Source: Planctomycetota bacterium
Lineage (GTDB): Bacteria; Planctomycetota; UBA1135; UBA2386
Assembly: GCA_021776805.1 (NCBI GenBank)
Contig: JAJFFD010000056.1
Span: 1-64,000 of the forward strand
Direction: 5' to 3'
Length of the DNA: 64,000 nucleotides
This document shows, one piece after another, positions 27,917-36,756 of the stretch. The position numbers and the translations under genes were made by a program. Every line of letters starts with the position of its first letter. Within the stretch, counting starts at the first letter, position 1. The notes under the pieces are model-generated. The model worked only from the letters and a program-made list of their open reading frames with translations. It was not told the DNA's origin and ran no database searches.

Positions 27917-28701
27917 TGTGGATCGCTCACCACGAGAGGCGGCTGGCCCAGCCGGCACTGAGTGACGGCCGGATCTTCGCCAATCTCGCCCAGGTAGTGC
28001 ATCTGCACCCCGGTAAAGCGCTGCGCAACTTCCGCGAGTTTGTCAAAAGTCGCCTGACCCTGCCCGGCCTCAGGCACTCGATTCACGACCACCGATATCT
28101 GCGGATCCTCATGTAGCTGAACCAGACACTTGGTCACGGCATAGGCATCCGTGAGGGCAGCAATCTCTCTCTGAGTCACGAGAATGACATGATCCGCAGC
28201 GAGCATGGTCAGCAAGCTCTGCTCCGCTAGGCCAGCGCCGAGATCCAGCAGGAGCAGGTCCTCCTCACTGGCGAGTTCGCTCAGGCCACGCGCCAGGGTC
28301 AGAATCTGGCTGGGGGATAGATTGGCCATTAGCCGGCTACCAGAGCCACCGGGCACCAGCTCTGGACCGTAGGGTGTGGTCATGCGAACTTCGCTGAGCT
28401 TGCTGCCACCATCGACCAGGTGCTGCAGGGTGAGCTTTGGCTTGACTCCCAAGAGCAGGTGGTCACAGGCGAGACCGAAGTCGCAGTCGACCAGTGCGAC
28501 TCGACTCATGTCTTCGAGGGCAACTGCCAGACTCGTAGCCAAGAATGACTTGCCGGTACCACCCTTGCCGCTGGCAATGGCAACGGTCAGGGCCTCCTTG
28601 CCCGCTCGTCTCCCAACCTTCCGGGGGACGGAACCGAACAGTCGTTCCAGTACGCTTGGACTCTCCGACTGATTGGCCTTCGCCCCCTTGGGTGCTACCA
28701 A
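27781..28701 (-). CDS. FlhG/YlxH-like MinD-family ATPase
   Basis: A 306-residue P-loop ATPase of the MinD/ParA superfamily. The deviant Walker A ASGKGGTGKSFLATSLAVAL carries the signature lysine; DCDFGLACDHLLLG and the DLGAGL switch match FlhG/MinD. The C-terminal VNRVPEAGQG...YLGEIGEDPAVTQCRLGQPP region is FlhG-like. FlhG normally places flagella; no flagellar genes are seen, so a different polar or envelope positioning role is possible. The start is TTG 28701, 21 bp after the preceding gene. Confidence 0.8.
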   Translation of the reverse strand: MVAPKGAKANQSESPSVLERLFGSVPRKVGRRAGKEALTVAIASGKGGTGKSFLATSLAVALEDMSRVALVDCDFGLACDHLLLGVKPKLTLQHLVDGGSKLSEVRMTTPYGPELVPGGSGSRLMANLSPSQILTLARGLSELASEEDLLLLDLGAGLAEQSLLTMLAADHVILVTQREIAALTDAYAVTKCLVQLHEDPQISVVVNRVPEAGQGQATFDKLAEVAQRFTGVQMHYLGEIGEDPAVTQCRLGQPPLVVSDPQCQTAKAIRGILSRLAEVAGPLRPRQREAEDRLEARFHRLMKSMH

Positions 28702-28722
28702 TTCGAATCTCCCGCTGTCCAG

Positions 28723-29739
28723 TCAGACATCTTCACTCCCACCCATTCCGCCGAGAGCTTCCAGTTCCTCCTGCGAGACCTTCAACTTGGCCAATCGCTG
28801 CCGAAGCCCTTCGTGCAGCTGCCCCACCGCCGAACTCGGATCCAAACCGGGCCCTACAGCGAGGTCATCAGCGAGCTCAGCAGCAGATGGCTCGGATTCA
28901 TCCTCAGCGCCAACTTGGCCGCTGAGCAGGCGGGGAGTCCCGGCCTCTGCGCTCTCGGCACGGATGATTGCTTCACCGAGCAAGGTTGCCGAGTCGAGCA
29001 TGGCGACGTGATGCCGCAACACTGCGTCTGCCAGCACACCCTGATCATCCGGGCTGTCAAGAAGGCGGTTTTCGCCACAAGGACTAATGGCACGGAAGCG
29101 ACCGCCCTCGACCTGCAGCCTGGCAAGCAGTCCATGCTCGGCGAAGAAACTCCGCGAATAGCGGTCACCCTGCACTTCACAGTCAGGTTCGATGCGCTTC
29201 ACAAGATCCAAGAACTGCATCCCGAGGCTGCGCGCGCAGCCGACTGGGCCTTCGGGAACCGCAGACAATTCACTCCGCGGATGGCTTCCCCCCAGGAGCT
29301 GGTTGACACCAATGTGCACATCATCCCCGATGGAGAGAGTCTCGAATCGGAAGGCAGACAGGTCGCCTACATCCAGGACCTCGAGTCGACGCAGGAATCC
29401 TGGATCAAAGTCGAAGCCGATGACCATGCAGCGTGGGTCACGGTCGAGGCGCAGCCCTTGATCTGGCAGGGCCTGCCGCAGGAGTTCCTGATTCCGCAGG
29501 AGCCAGTCCCGCGCCTCCATGATTCGACCGGGGAGGCTGCGGCCTTCATCGCTCAGGGTCGCAAAGATGAAGACGGGTCCATGGGCAGCATCCCTGGCAA
29601 GCGCATCGATGCGCAAGTCCTGATCGATGACCAGACCTTCCTCGAGTAGCACTAGGCCACTCTCGAGTCGCTCCGGATTGCTGCGGACCAATTCCCACAG
29701 CCCCTCATAGCTTCGAGGAACAACTGGACCGGAGATCAT
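28723..29739 (-). CDS. Unknown protein with possible nuclease-like N-terminal domain
   Basis: A 338-residue cytoplasmic protein I do not recognise. The region LVLLEEGLVIDQDLRIDALARDAAHGPVFIFAT (about 31-63, in two parts: LVLLEEGLVIDQDLRID and ALARDAAHGPVFIFAT) resembles the RecB-like/NucS nuclease core, but the usual final E-x-K is missing, suggesting a degenerate fold. The middle is mixed alpha/beta and the tail is acidic and helical. GGAGG lies 5 nt before ATG 29739. It lies between ruvC and the FlhG-like gene in one operon, so a DNA-linked role is a guess. Confidence 0.6.
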   Translation of the reverse strand: MISGPVVPRSYEGLWELVRSNPERLESGLVLLEEGLVIDQDLRIDALARDAAHGPVFIFATLSDEGRSLPGRIMEARDWLLRNQELLRQALPDQGLRLDRDPRCMVIGFDFDPGFLRRLEVLDVGDLSAFRFETLSIGDDVHIGVNQLLGGSHPRSELSAVPEGPVGCARSLGMQFLDLVKRIEPDCEVQGDRYSRSFFAEHGLLARLQVEGGRFRAISPCGENRLLDSPDDQGVLADAVLRHHVAMLDSATLLGEAIIRAESAEAGTPRLLSGQVGAEDESEPSAAELADDLAVGPGLDPSSAVGQLHEGLRQRLAKLKVSQEELEALGGMGGSEDV

Positions 29740-29868
29740 CACACCTCCCTGTTCACGCCTCAGGACGAACCGCCGCTCAGGCTCCGGACCCGAAAAATAC
29801 GAGGCCCCAGATTCCTGGCCCGGGTATTTGCGCAGAATCGGAATGCAAAAGCAACTGAGGTCTGTCCC

Positions 29869-30441
29869 TTATTGGCCTTGCAGGAGGGATCGCTGGTCCT
29901 CGAGGCGACAGAGCGCGACGGCGATTGCGTCACTGCAGTCCCCACTCGCCCCTTCGATCTGGATCCCGAGCATCTGTCCTGCCATCTTCGCAACCACCTC
30001 CTTCCGCGCCGAACCCCGACCGGTTACCGCCCGCTTAATCTTCGCAGGGGAGTACTGATACACCACGAGACCGTGGCGACCGGCGAGGGCAAGGGCGACA
30101 CCCCGAGATTCGCCGATCCGAAGCGCCGATTGGACCGACTTGCCGAAGAAGGCCTCTTCCAGAGCCAACTCGGATGGGGAAAAGCGCCCGAGAAGCTTCT
30201 CCAATTCGCTGGCAAGTTTGTGTAGCCGCTGGGACAGAGGGATCTTGGAGCCCCCGAGTTCGAGAGCCCCGGCCTCGAGCAAGCTTGCTTGCCCGCCAGC
30301 ACCCGCTCGCTGCACGAGATTGGCAGCGCGATGCGCAAGGGGCCGCTCCGCCACGGTCTGCGCGAGCATCGAGGGACGCCGGACCTCCAAGCAGGCATAG
30401 CCCACTGTTCGGGTACCCGGGTCGATTCCCAGGATCCTCAT
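29869..30441 (-). CDS. ruvC: Holliday junction resolvase RuvC
   Basis: Dimeric endonuclease resolving four-way DNA junctions. The 190-residue protein has MRILGIDPGTRTVGYACLE (first catalytic Asp), LALEEAFFGKSVQSALRIGESRGVA (catalytic Glu) in two parts, YSPAKIKRAVTGRGSARKEVV and the C-terminal GDCSDAIAVALCRLED with the last acidic residues. It is slightly longer than E. coli RuvC due to an insertion near residues 25-50. An alternative start is ATG 30450. No ruvA or ruvB is adjacent. The divergent ispD begins 55 bp away. Confidence 0.93.
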   Translation of the reverse strand: MRILGIDPGTRTVGYACLEVRRPSMLAQTVAERPLAHRAANLVQRAGAGGQASLLEAGALELGGSKIPLSQRLHKLASELEKLLGRFSPSELALEEAFFGKSVQSALRIGESRGVALALAGRHGLVVYQYSPAKIKRAVTGRGSARKEVVAKMAGQMLGIQIEGASGDCSDAIAVALCRLEDQRSLLQGQ

Positions 30442-30496
30442 CACCGCCATCGCCGCATCATAGGGTCGAGCCGCTCTGCCGGTTAGGCTTGATCCT

Positions 30497-31186
30497 GTGA
30501 AGGTCTCCATCCTGCTGCTCGCCGCTGGCCAAGGCACTCGCCTCGGTGGACCGGTACCCAAGGCATTCGTCGACTGCGCGGGCACGAGCCTCATCGAGCG
30601 CAGTCTGCAGCGCCTCTCCCGCCTCGGTCAGGAACGCGAAATCATCCTCGCCGTGAACCCAGAGCATCGCGAAAGCCATCTCCCCAGACTCCTTGACCAG
30701 TTGCGCAGCTACGGACTGAATCAGATAGTTGACGGCGGCGAGACTCGGCTCGAGTCGATGCGCAATGCACTGGCTGCGAGCGATCCCGAGTTCCCCCTAG
30801 TTCTCGTGCACGACGCAGCGCGGCCGTTTTTTTCTCTGACCGCAGCCGAGGAAGCCCTGGAGAAGGCGACAGAAGTTGGAGCCGCCCTACTCGCTGCCCC
30901 CGCCCCGGACACCCTCAAACGCGCCAAGGCGCAGCGGATCAGCGAGACAATTGACCGAACAAATGTCTGGCTGGCCCAGACCCCACAGGTCATGCGTCGG
31001 GATCTCTTGGACGAGGCTTTGGCCAAGGCGACAGCTGATGGTTTCCAGTGCACGGACGACGTCTCCCTCTTCGAACATGCCGGGTTCCCGGTGGCACTCG
31101 TGGCCAGCAGCCCTGAGAATCTCAAAGTGACCAACGCTGAAGACCTGGCGCTCGCCGAGCTGATTGCCCACAAGAAGCTGACATGA
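30497..31186 (+). CDS. ispD: 2-C-methyl-D-erythritol 4-phosphate cytidylyltransferase
   Basis: Third step of the MEP isoprenoid pathway, making CDP-methylerythritol. The 229-residue protein starts at GTG 30497 with the nucleotidyltransferase motif LLLAAGQGTRLGGPVPKAF, followed by GGETRLESMRNAL, VLVHDAARPF, DTLKR, TPQVMRRDLL, TDD and GSPENLKVT-like SSPENLKVTNAEDL. The stop overlaps the ispF start by 4 bp, a common ispD-ispF arrangement. Confidence 0.95.
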   Translation: MKVSILLLAAGQGTRLGGPVPKAFVDCAGTSLIERSLQRLSRLGQEREIILAVNPEHRESHLPRLLDQLRSYGLNQIVDGGETRLESMRNALAASDPEFPLVLVHDAARPFFSLTAAEEALEKATEVGAALLAAPAPDTLKRAKAQRISETIDRTNVWLAQTPQVMRRDLLDEALAKATADGFQCTDDVSLFEHAGFPVALVASSPENLKVTNAEDLALAELIAHKKLT

Positions 31187-31665
31187 GCAAGCATCGCATC
31201 GGCCTCGGTATCGACCTGCACCGCTTGGGTCCCGCAAAAACCTGCCGCCTGGGCGGCGTCGACATCCCCTCCGATGTTGGCCCGATCGGACATAGTGATG
31301 GCGACGCGGTCTTGCATGCGATCTGCGACGCCTGCCTCGGCGCAGCCGGCATGGATGATCTGGGCAGCCTCTTTCCCGATGACGCAGCAGTGAACGCGGG
31401 ACGCAACTCTGATGACTTCTGCAAGGAAGTGCATGCGCGCTTGCAGGCCGCCGGACTGCGCGTCCAGTCATTGGACGTGGTTGTCGAGGCAGAACGTCCG
31501 AAGCTCAAAGCGCATCGGCAGGAGATTCGCGAGCACATCGCCGACCTCTTCGATCTGCCGGTCGATCACGTAAATCTCAAAGGGAAGACCGGCGAGGGGC
31601 TTGGTGAGATTGGCAGAGGCGAAGCAATTCGAGCTACTGCCGTGGCTCTCGTGGCTTCAACCTAG
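31183..31665 (+). CDS. ispF: 2-C-methyl-D-erythritol 2,4-cyclodiphosphate synthase
   Basis: Fifth MEP-pathway step, cyclising CDP-ME 2-phosphate with Zn. The 160-residue protein keeps the metal ligands in GIDLHRLG (D-x-H) and in GHSDGDAVLHAICDACLGA, plus DLGSLFPD and the C-terminal VNLKGKTGEGLGEIGRGEAI. The first block is D-L-H rather than the more usual D-V-H. It overlaps ispD by 4 bp and the convergent ABC exporter gene by 9 bp. Confidence 0.95.
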   Translation: MSKHRIGLGIDLHRLGPAKTCRLGGVDIPSDVGPIGHSDGDAVLHAICDACLGAAGMDDLGSLFPDDAAVNAGRNSDDFCKEVHARLQAAGLRVQSLDVVVEAERPKLKAHRQEIREHIADLFDLPVDHVNLKGKTGEGLGEIGRGEAIRATAVALVAST

Positions 31666-33534
31666 GTTTTGCAGTTCGATCAGGCGTCGGTACAGACCAT
31701 CCGCTTCGATCAACTCTTCGTGCCGACCCCGCTGCACGATCTGGCCTTTGTCCATGACCAGGATTAGATCCGCCTCGCGGATCGTGGACAGGCGATGGGC
31801 GATCACGAACGAAGTGCGTCCCCGCATCAGATTCGCGAGGGCCTTCTGCACAGCCTCTTCGCTCTCCGAGTCAAGGGCGGAGGTCGCCTCATCTAGGAAG
31901 AGGATAGCCGGGTCACGGAGGATCGCCCGCGCGATGGTAACGCGCTGCATCTGTCCACCACTCAGATTGCTGCCTCTCTCGCCGACCGGCGTATCGTACT
32001 GCTGCGGCAGACCCAGGATGAAGTCATGGATCTGGGCCGCCTTGGCCGCCGCTTCGACTTCGCTTTGGCTGGCGCCAGGTCTGCCATAGAGGATGTTCTG
32101 CCGGATGCTGGTGTTGAAGAGAAAGGGGTTCTGACTGACCAGGGCCATGCGCTGCCGGTAGCTGTCGATGCGCACATCCTTTAGATCCAGGCCATCGATG
32201 AGAACGCGCCCTTCGATCGGATCATAGAAGCGGGCAAGCAGGTCGATGGTAGTGCTCTTGCCGCCGCCCGATGGTCCGACCAGAGCGACCATGGCCCCCT
32301 TCTCTGCGACGAAGTCGATACCGCTGAGCACCGGCTCGTCACCGTAGGCGAAATGCACGCCCTCCATGCGCATCTCGCCGCTCAGGCCATTGAGCTCTAC
32401 TCCCTGCTTCTGATTGGCGATATCGGGCTTCTCGCGCAGGAGGCCATCGACAGCCTCCATGGCACCAAGTGACTCCATCATCGTGTTGTATACGCGACTG
32501 AGACGCTTCACGTGGGTGTAGCTCGTGCTCATGGCCGCCCCGGCCACAGCCATACTGCCGAGACTTAGATTCTCACCGAGAAAGATCCAGCCGAAGGTCA
32601 GGAGCATGGCTGCGAACACAGTCTGGTAGATCACAAAGACCAGGCCCTGCGAACGGCCCTTGGCCTGGAGCATGCTCTTGGTGCGCTCGAAGAAGGTCTG
32701 GTTGTTGTCGCGAAACTCCTGGAAACGCGGCGCCTCGAGCTGAAAGGCCTTGACGGTCTTGATGCCCGAGAGCATCTGATTGAGGGACTCGGTGGTGTCC
32801 CCCATCGCCTCCATGGTGCGGCCCGATCGCTTGTGAATGCGCCTGCCGAGACGGATTATGGGTAAGGCGAGCAGGGGCAAGGCAGGAATGAAGATCCACA
32901 GCAGCTGCGGTGCGGCAACCCCCAGCACGCAAATGTTGATGCAGATATGCAGCGGATCGAGGATGGCATGGTCTGCCGCCAGGGTGAAGGATCGCGCCAG
33001 GACCGCCGTGTTGTTGGTCATGTTGGAGAGCAGGTCTCCCATGCGGCGGCGACCGAAGAAGCCCAGAGGAAGCTGCAGAATATGCGCCGCGACCTCGTTG
33101 CGCAGGTCTACCACAACCTTGGCAGCAAAGGTCCTGGACAGGGTGATCGCATAGTAGATCGCGAATCCGCCGCAGATAGCGGACAGGGCCGAGAGCATCA
33201 CGCATACCAGGACGATCCCCTTCTGCTCTGCGTTCCCACCAGTGATCTCGATGCCGAGGAATGCGATCACCTCGGCCGCAAACTCGTTGAAGCTCAGGAG
33301 GAAGTTGTAGCCGAAGGTATCGGTATCAGGCTTTGGAGTCGGTACAAGGGCCTCGGTAAAGGGCTTGAGCAGCAGAAAGGGCCCCTTGGTGAAGAAGGCG
33401 GCCAAAAAGGCCGAGGCGAATACCCCCAGCGCCAGGCCCTTGTTCTCCACCGCGGACCTGACGATGCGACGGAAGAGATCCCGCAACTTTACAGGCGGGT
33501 GATTCTCCTCAGATGCACTGGTCTGTCCCGTCAC
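31657..33534 (-). CDS. MsbA-like ABC exporter (membrane and ATPase domains fused)
   Basis: A half-transporter of about 625 residues: six membrane helices over roughly 35-330, then an ATP-binding domain with Walker A VGPSGGGKSTTIDLLARF, signature NLSGGQMQRVTIARAILRDP, Walker B ILFLDEATSALD and IAHRLSTI. It resembles lipid A flippase MsbA and related lipid or peptide exporters. A long loop between the first helices contains a proline-rich part (LVPTPKPDTDTF). The start is unclear: GTG 33534 is used, TTG 33570 is possible. Confidence 0.9.
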   Translation of the reverse strand: MTGQTSASEENHPPVKLRDLFRRIVRSAVENKGLALGVFASAFLAAFFTKGPFLLLKPFTEALVPTPKPDTDTFGYNFLLSFNEFAAEVIAFLGIEITGGNAEQKGIVLVCVMLSALSAICGGFAIYYAITLSRTFAAKVVVDLRNEVAAHILQLPLGFFGRRRMGDLLSNMTNNTAVLARSFTLAADHAILDPLHICINICVLGVAAPQLLWIFIPALPLLALPIIRLGRRIHKRSGRTMEAMGDTTESLNQMLSGIKTVKAFQLEAPRFQEFRDNNQTFFERTKSMLQAKGRSQGLVFVIYQTVFAAMLLTFGWIFLGENLSLGSMAVAGAAMSTSYTHVKRLSRVYNTMMESLGAMEAVDGLLREKPDIANQKQGVELNGLSGEMRMEGVHFAYGDEPVLSGIDFVAEKGAMVALVGPSGGGKSTTIDLLARFYDPIEGRVLIDGLDLKDVRIDSYRQRMALVSQNPFLFNTSIRQNILYGRPGASQSEVEAAAKAAQIHDFILGLPQQYDTPVGERGSNLSGGQMQRVTIARAILRDPAILFLDEATSALDSESEEAVQKALANLMRGRTSFVIAHRLSTIREADLILVMDKGQIVQRGRHEELIEADGLYRRLIELQNLG

Positions 33535-33610
33535 GGCGACAAATGTGCGCCTTTCCCATCCCCGCGGCAACCGCGATTAGTGCATTCCTTGCCTCGGGAC
33601 CGGACTCGAA

Positions 33611-35185
33611 CTACTCCACCTTCGCTTTGGCGATGAGCTCATTGGCCCAACGATGGAAGCGGTGGACCACATAGTCCTGCTTCACCAGGTTGCGCTGACT
33701 CTCCTGAGCCATTTCGGGCACCCCCTGAACAGGGACGCGGCTATTGATCCGCGCGACGTACCAAGCCTTCGCCGACTTGAGCGGACCATAGGTCTTCCCT
33801 ACCTCCGCATCGTTGTAGAGGAAGTAGGCCATTGAGAAGCCCTGCTGCAGCTCATTGTATTCGTTCTCGAAGACCGCCTGGCGCAACTGGTTGTAGCCCT
33901 TGCCACCAAGCCGGCCACGAACCTCGTCGGTCTTGAAGAATTCGCCTTTGCTCTCGAGAACTTCGACGAAGTCCGCGCCCGCTTCGAGTTGCGCCATGAC
34001 AGCGCCGGCGCGCTCGCGGGCCTTGTCCATCCCGCCAGGGACCCAGGCTCCCGAGTCGACATCCACGCCAAGGAAGGGGATCAAGTCCACATTCGTGGAG
34101 GCATTGCGGAAGAAGCGCACGTGCTTCTTGCCGTATTCCTTGAGGGCAAAGTCCGTGGTCTCCGGCTCGATCAGATTCTCGTAGCTGCGCAGCAAGCGCC
34201 AGCGCCGTCGGTAAGCCTCAAGACTCGGGTAGCCCTTATAGGCAGTCACGATTTGCTGCAGAGGGAAGGCGGTGTCATCGTAGATCTTGCGGTATGCCGC
34301 GAAGAGGGCGGCAAACTCATCGTCGCTGAGGTAGGCCCCCTTGGCCACGAGCTCCTGCCGGATCACTTCGTTGATGACCACCTCCAGCATGGCCTGCTCC
34401 ATGTCCTGTGGGAACACACTGGCTTTGACCTTCTCGAAGGCTTCTTCCGTGGCCCAGCCACGCCCGTTGACGCGGACACAGATTTCTGGCGGCAGGCCGT
34501 GGGCGGGAAACTCAATCTCACTCCAGGCGCGTAGCTGTTCCAGAACCCACTGCCGACACATGCCCAGGAGGAAGGGAGGCATCTCCTTGCCCTGAGTCTG
34601 GCCGAGGAGGGCATTCCAGAAATCTGCTCCGCCCTGCCCTGGAGAGGACTGGGAAGCGATGGCCTCCTGGGTGATGGTGGGCCAATTCTCCGGACTGCCA
34701 GGAAAGAACACCTTGTCGAAGAGCTTGGTCTTCCGCGTGTTCTCCATGAAGACGTCCTTCTCCATGCCATAGACAGCACGGATGGCGTCCCAGAACTTGA
34801 TCTCCGGATTCTGCTCGCGGGCCTGAGCAATCACCCCGGCCATGTCCGCCATAACCTCTGCCTCGGTGACCTCGAACTCCTCGGGCTTGCGACCACCCTC
34901 GAGAGCCGCCTGCATCTGTTCCTCGAGAAAGAACTCGGAGACCTTTGCCTCGACCAAGCGGTGCCCCACCAGATGGATGAGCTCGCGCTTCACCAGCATG
35001 GGGTCGAGCTTGACGCCATTGACAGAAATGGGCTGGAACTCGGCAAAACGCATTTTGGCGAGCTCAGCCCGCTTGGCGCTTATGTCGGCCTCGAGGGCGG
35101 CCTCGAGATCCTGGGCTGAAACCGTCCCCATGGCGAGGAGAGTGGCAGCAAGGAGGTGAGAGAGGGACTTATGAATTGCGGCCAT
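33611..35185 (-). CDS. Periplasmic SurA-like chaperone, PPIase motif not evident
   Basis: A 524-residue exported protein with a signal peptide (ending near SAQ, residue 25). Helical segments resemble the SurA/PrsA N-domain (ISVNGVKLDPMLVKRELIHLVGHRLVEAKV in two parts), repeated again near 200-290 with CVRVNGRGWATEEAFEKV, and a parvulin-like region around 355-440 (RFFRNASTNVDLIPFLGVD, GADFVEVLE). The conserved parvulin histidines and FxxxA signature are not clear, so catalysis is doubtful. It probably helps outer membrane protein folding. It faces the exported-protein operon across a 207-bp divergent gap. Confidence 0.6.
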   Translation of the reverse strand: MAAIHKSLSHLLAATLLAMGTVSAQDLEAALEADISAKRAELAKMRFAEFQPISVNGVKLDPMLVKRELIHLVGHRLVEAKVSEFFLEEQMQAALEGGRKPEEFEVTEAEVMADMAGVIAQAREQNPEIKFWDAIRAVYGMEKDVFMENTRKTKLFDKVFFPGSPENWPTITQEAIASQSSPGQGGADFWNALLGQTQGKEMPPFLLGMCRQWVLEQLRAWSEIEFPAHGLPPEICVRVNGRGWATEEAFEKVKASVFPQDMEQAMLEVVINEVIRQELVAKGAYLSDDEFAALFAAYRKIYDDTAFPLQQIVTAYKGYPSLEAYRRRWRLLRSYENLIEPETTDFALKEYGKKHVRFFRNASTNVDLIPFLGVDVDSGAWVPGGMDKARERAGAVMAQLEAGADFVEVLESKGEFFKTDEVRGRLGGKGYNQLRQAVFENEYNELQQGFSMAYFLYNDAEVGKTYGPLKSAKAWYVARINSRVPVQGVPEMAQESQRNLVKQDYVVHRFHRWANELIAKAKVE

Positions 35186-35392
35186 AGCTGTAGATCACTC
35201 CAACGAGCCCTCAGAAGGGGGGGTTGGGACGGGCACCATACCGCGGAAGCCGTGACAGGAGGGCGCCCGGGCATGAAAATCTAGCCCATGAAGCGGGTGA
35301 AACGCCGGGAGCCTGGCGACACTCCGAGAATCTGTCGACCGGGCCAGGCGGAACCGGCACTTCTGGCGGACTCTCGCTAGGATCACCCCCGC

Positions 35393-36076
35393 ATGAGCTA
35401 TGAGCCCCGAACCATCGCCTTTGGCGCTGAGCTTCTTCACCAACCAATCGCGGTCCAGGCTGAGACCGTGCAGGGCATCCACAACAGCCTCTATCAACAG
35501 CCCGAGATCGGCTATCAGAACTTCCAGGTCAGCAAGGACGGGATTCACCTCACCAACCCGGGGCAAACACCCGGCACCATCTCCATGGCGACCTACCTCC
35601 CTGATCGGATCGTTATCCGCGAGGAATACCGCCCCTGCACCGTAGAAGAATTCGCGACGCGCGTAGTCAACGTAGGCGACACAAGCTATCGCTCCCTTGG
35701 AGTCAACCTCAGCCTGGCCCAGCAGTTCTGGGTCCGGACTCTAGTGAACCCAAGACACGTGAACGACAGCCGAAAGTTTGTTGCTGAGAGGTTTCTTTCC
35801 GGTGGGACGAGCAGCCTTGACCCCTTCGGGCGCGAGCTCCACAGCATGGGCCTTCGCTACACCTTCCTGGCACCGGAGGATCAAGAAGGCATGTATAGCC
35901 TGCGACTCGAGCCATGGACTCAAGACTGCCGATCCCTGTGGCTAGAGGTCGTCGGCCAGTTCACTCGCCCCATCAATTCATCAGATCTGCCGCATCTCAG
36001 CGAGCACCTGAACTCCACCTACGAATTCATGACCGGCCCAGCTCTCGAGTTCGTCGCCCAATTCGACCAAAAGTGA
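35393..36076 (+). CDS. Conserved cytoplasmic protein of unknown function
   Basis: A 227-residue protein without signal peptide or membrane helix. It has a beta-rich pattern (YQNFQVSKDGIHLTNPG, GTISMATYLPDRIVIREEY) and a conserved-looking FLAPEDQEGMYSLRLEPW. I do not recognise the family firmly; it vaguely recalls proteins that report on phage- or toxin-like TIGR04255 folds. It is the first gene of a four-gene operon; its stop overlaps the GTG start of the next gene (GTGA, 36073-36076). Confidence 0.6.
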   Translation: MSYEPRTIAFGAELLHQPIAVQAETVQGIHNSLYQQPEIGYQNFQVSKDGIHLTNPGQTPGTISMATYLPDRIVIREEYRPCTVEEFATRVVNVGDTSYRSLGVNLSLAQQFWVRTLVNPRHVNDSRKFVAERFLSGGTSSLDPFGRELHSMGLRYTFLAPEDQEGMYSLRLEPWTQDCRSLWLEVVGQFTRPINSSDLPHLSEHLNSTYEFMTGPALEFVAQFDQK

Positions 36077-36756
36077 AGCTCTTCGCCACAGGCCTCTTAC
36101 TAGTTGCCACGCTGACCAGCAGCATCTTTCTGGGCTGCAACGGCAAGGACCCTGGACCAGCACCGCCACCTGCCCCGGGAGTCATCCTCGAGGTTGATGG
36201 CATTCGCATCATGCGCCAGGAGGTCGATGATTGGTACGCTTACGTCGAGGGCTACCAGCCGACAGCCGGCCGCAAGCAGGCCATCGCCTTCTTCATTGAG
36301 ACTCACCTGCTCCCCCTACGCGCCGCTGAGCGGGCCTTCGCGGCAGAGAGATCCCAAGCGCTCGAGCGTGCACAGGGCCTGCGCTCTGTCGCGGGCAACA
36401 GCCTCGAACTTGCCGATAAGGCCGCACAGCTTCCCGAGTACGTGGCCGCGAGCAACTATGCGCGCACCGATCTGGAACCGGCGGTCGCACCCTTTGCCTT
36501 TGCCCTGGAAAACCTAGGCCGAGTCAGCGACCCCATCCCAACACCACGGGGATTCGTGATCGCCGCAGCGGTTGACCTGATCCCCGGCGGAACGACCTTC
36601 AGTGATCGGGTCCGACTCTGCCGCGTCGATTTCTGGATGTCTAGCGGCCAAGAGTACGTTGACTGGCTACGCGATCTGCGCAGCAAGCTTCAGGGCAAGG
36701 TGACATACCTTGATCCCGAATTCGAACACGCCATCCCCAACTGGCTGCTGCCATGA
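36073..36756 (+). CDS. Lipoprotein with SurA-N-like domain
   Basis: A 227-residue predicted lipoprotein: the signal segment ends in SSIFLGCNG, whose FLGC serves as lipobox (Cys about 22), followed by a proline-rich linker. GVILEVDGIRIMRQEVDDWYAYVEG is a SurA/PpiC N-terminal-type start (usual VNG..I...E). A PPIase-like C-terminal region with ALENLGRVSDPIPTPRGFVIAA (usual G.Gplg.pv.t..G..i) is visible, and catalytic residues are unclear. GTG 36073 is fixed by the overlap. It probably works at the envelope with its operon partners. Confidence 0.65.
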   Translation: MKLFATGLLLVATLTSSIFLGCNGKDPGPAPPPAPGVILEVDGIRIMRQEVDDWYAYVEGYQPTAGRKQAIAFFIETHLLPLRAAERAFAAERSQALERAQGLRSVAGNSLELADKAAQLPEYVAASNYARTDLEPAVAPFAFALENLGRVSDPIPTPRGFVIAAAVDLIPGGTTFSDRVRLCRVDFWMSSGQEYVDWLRDLRSKLQGKVTYLDPEFEHAIPNWLLP

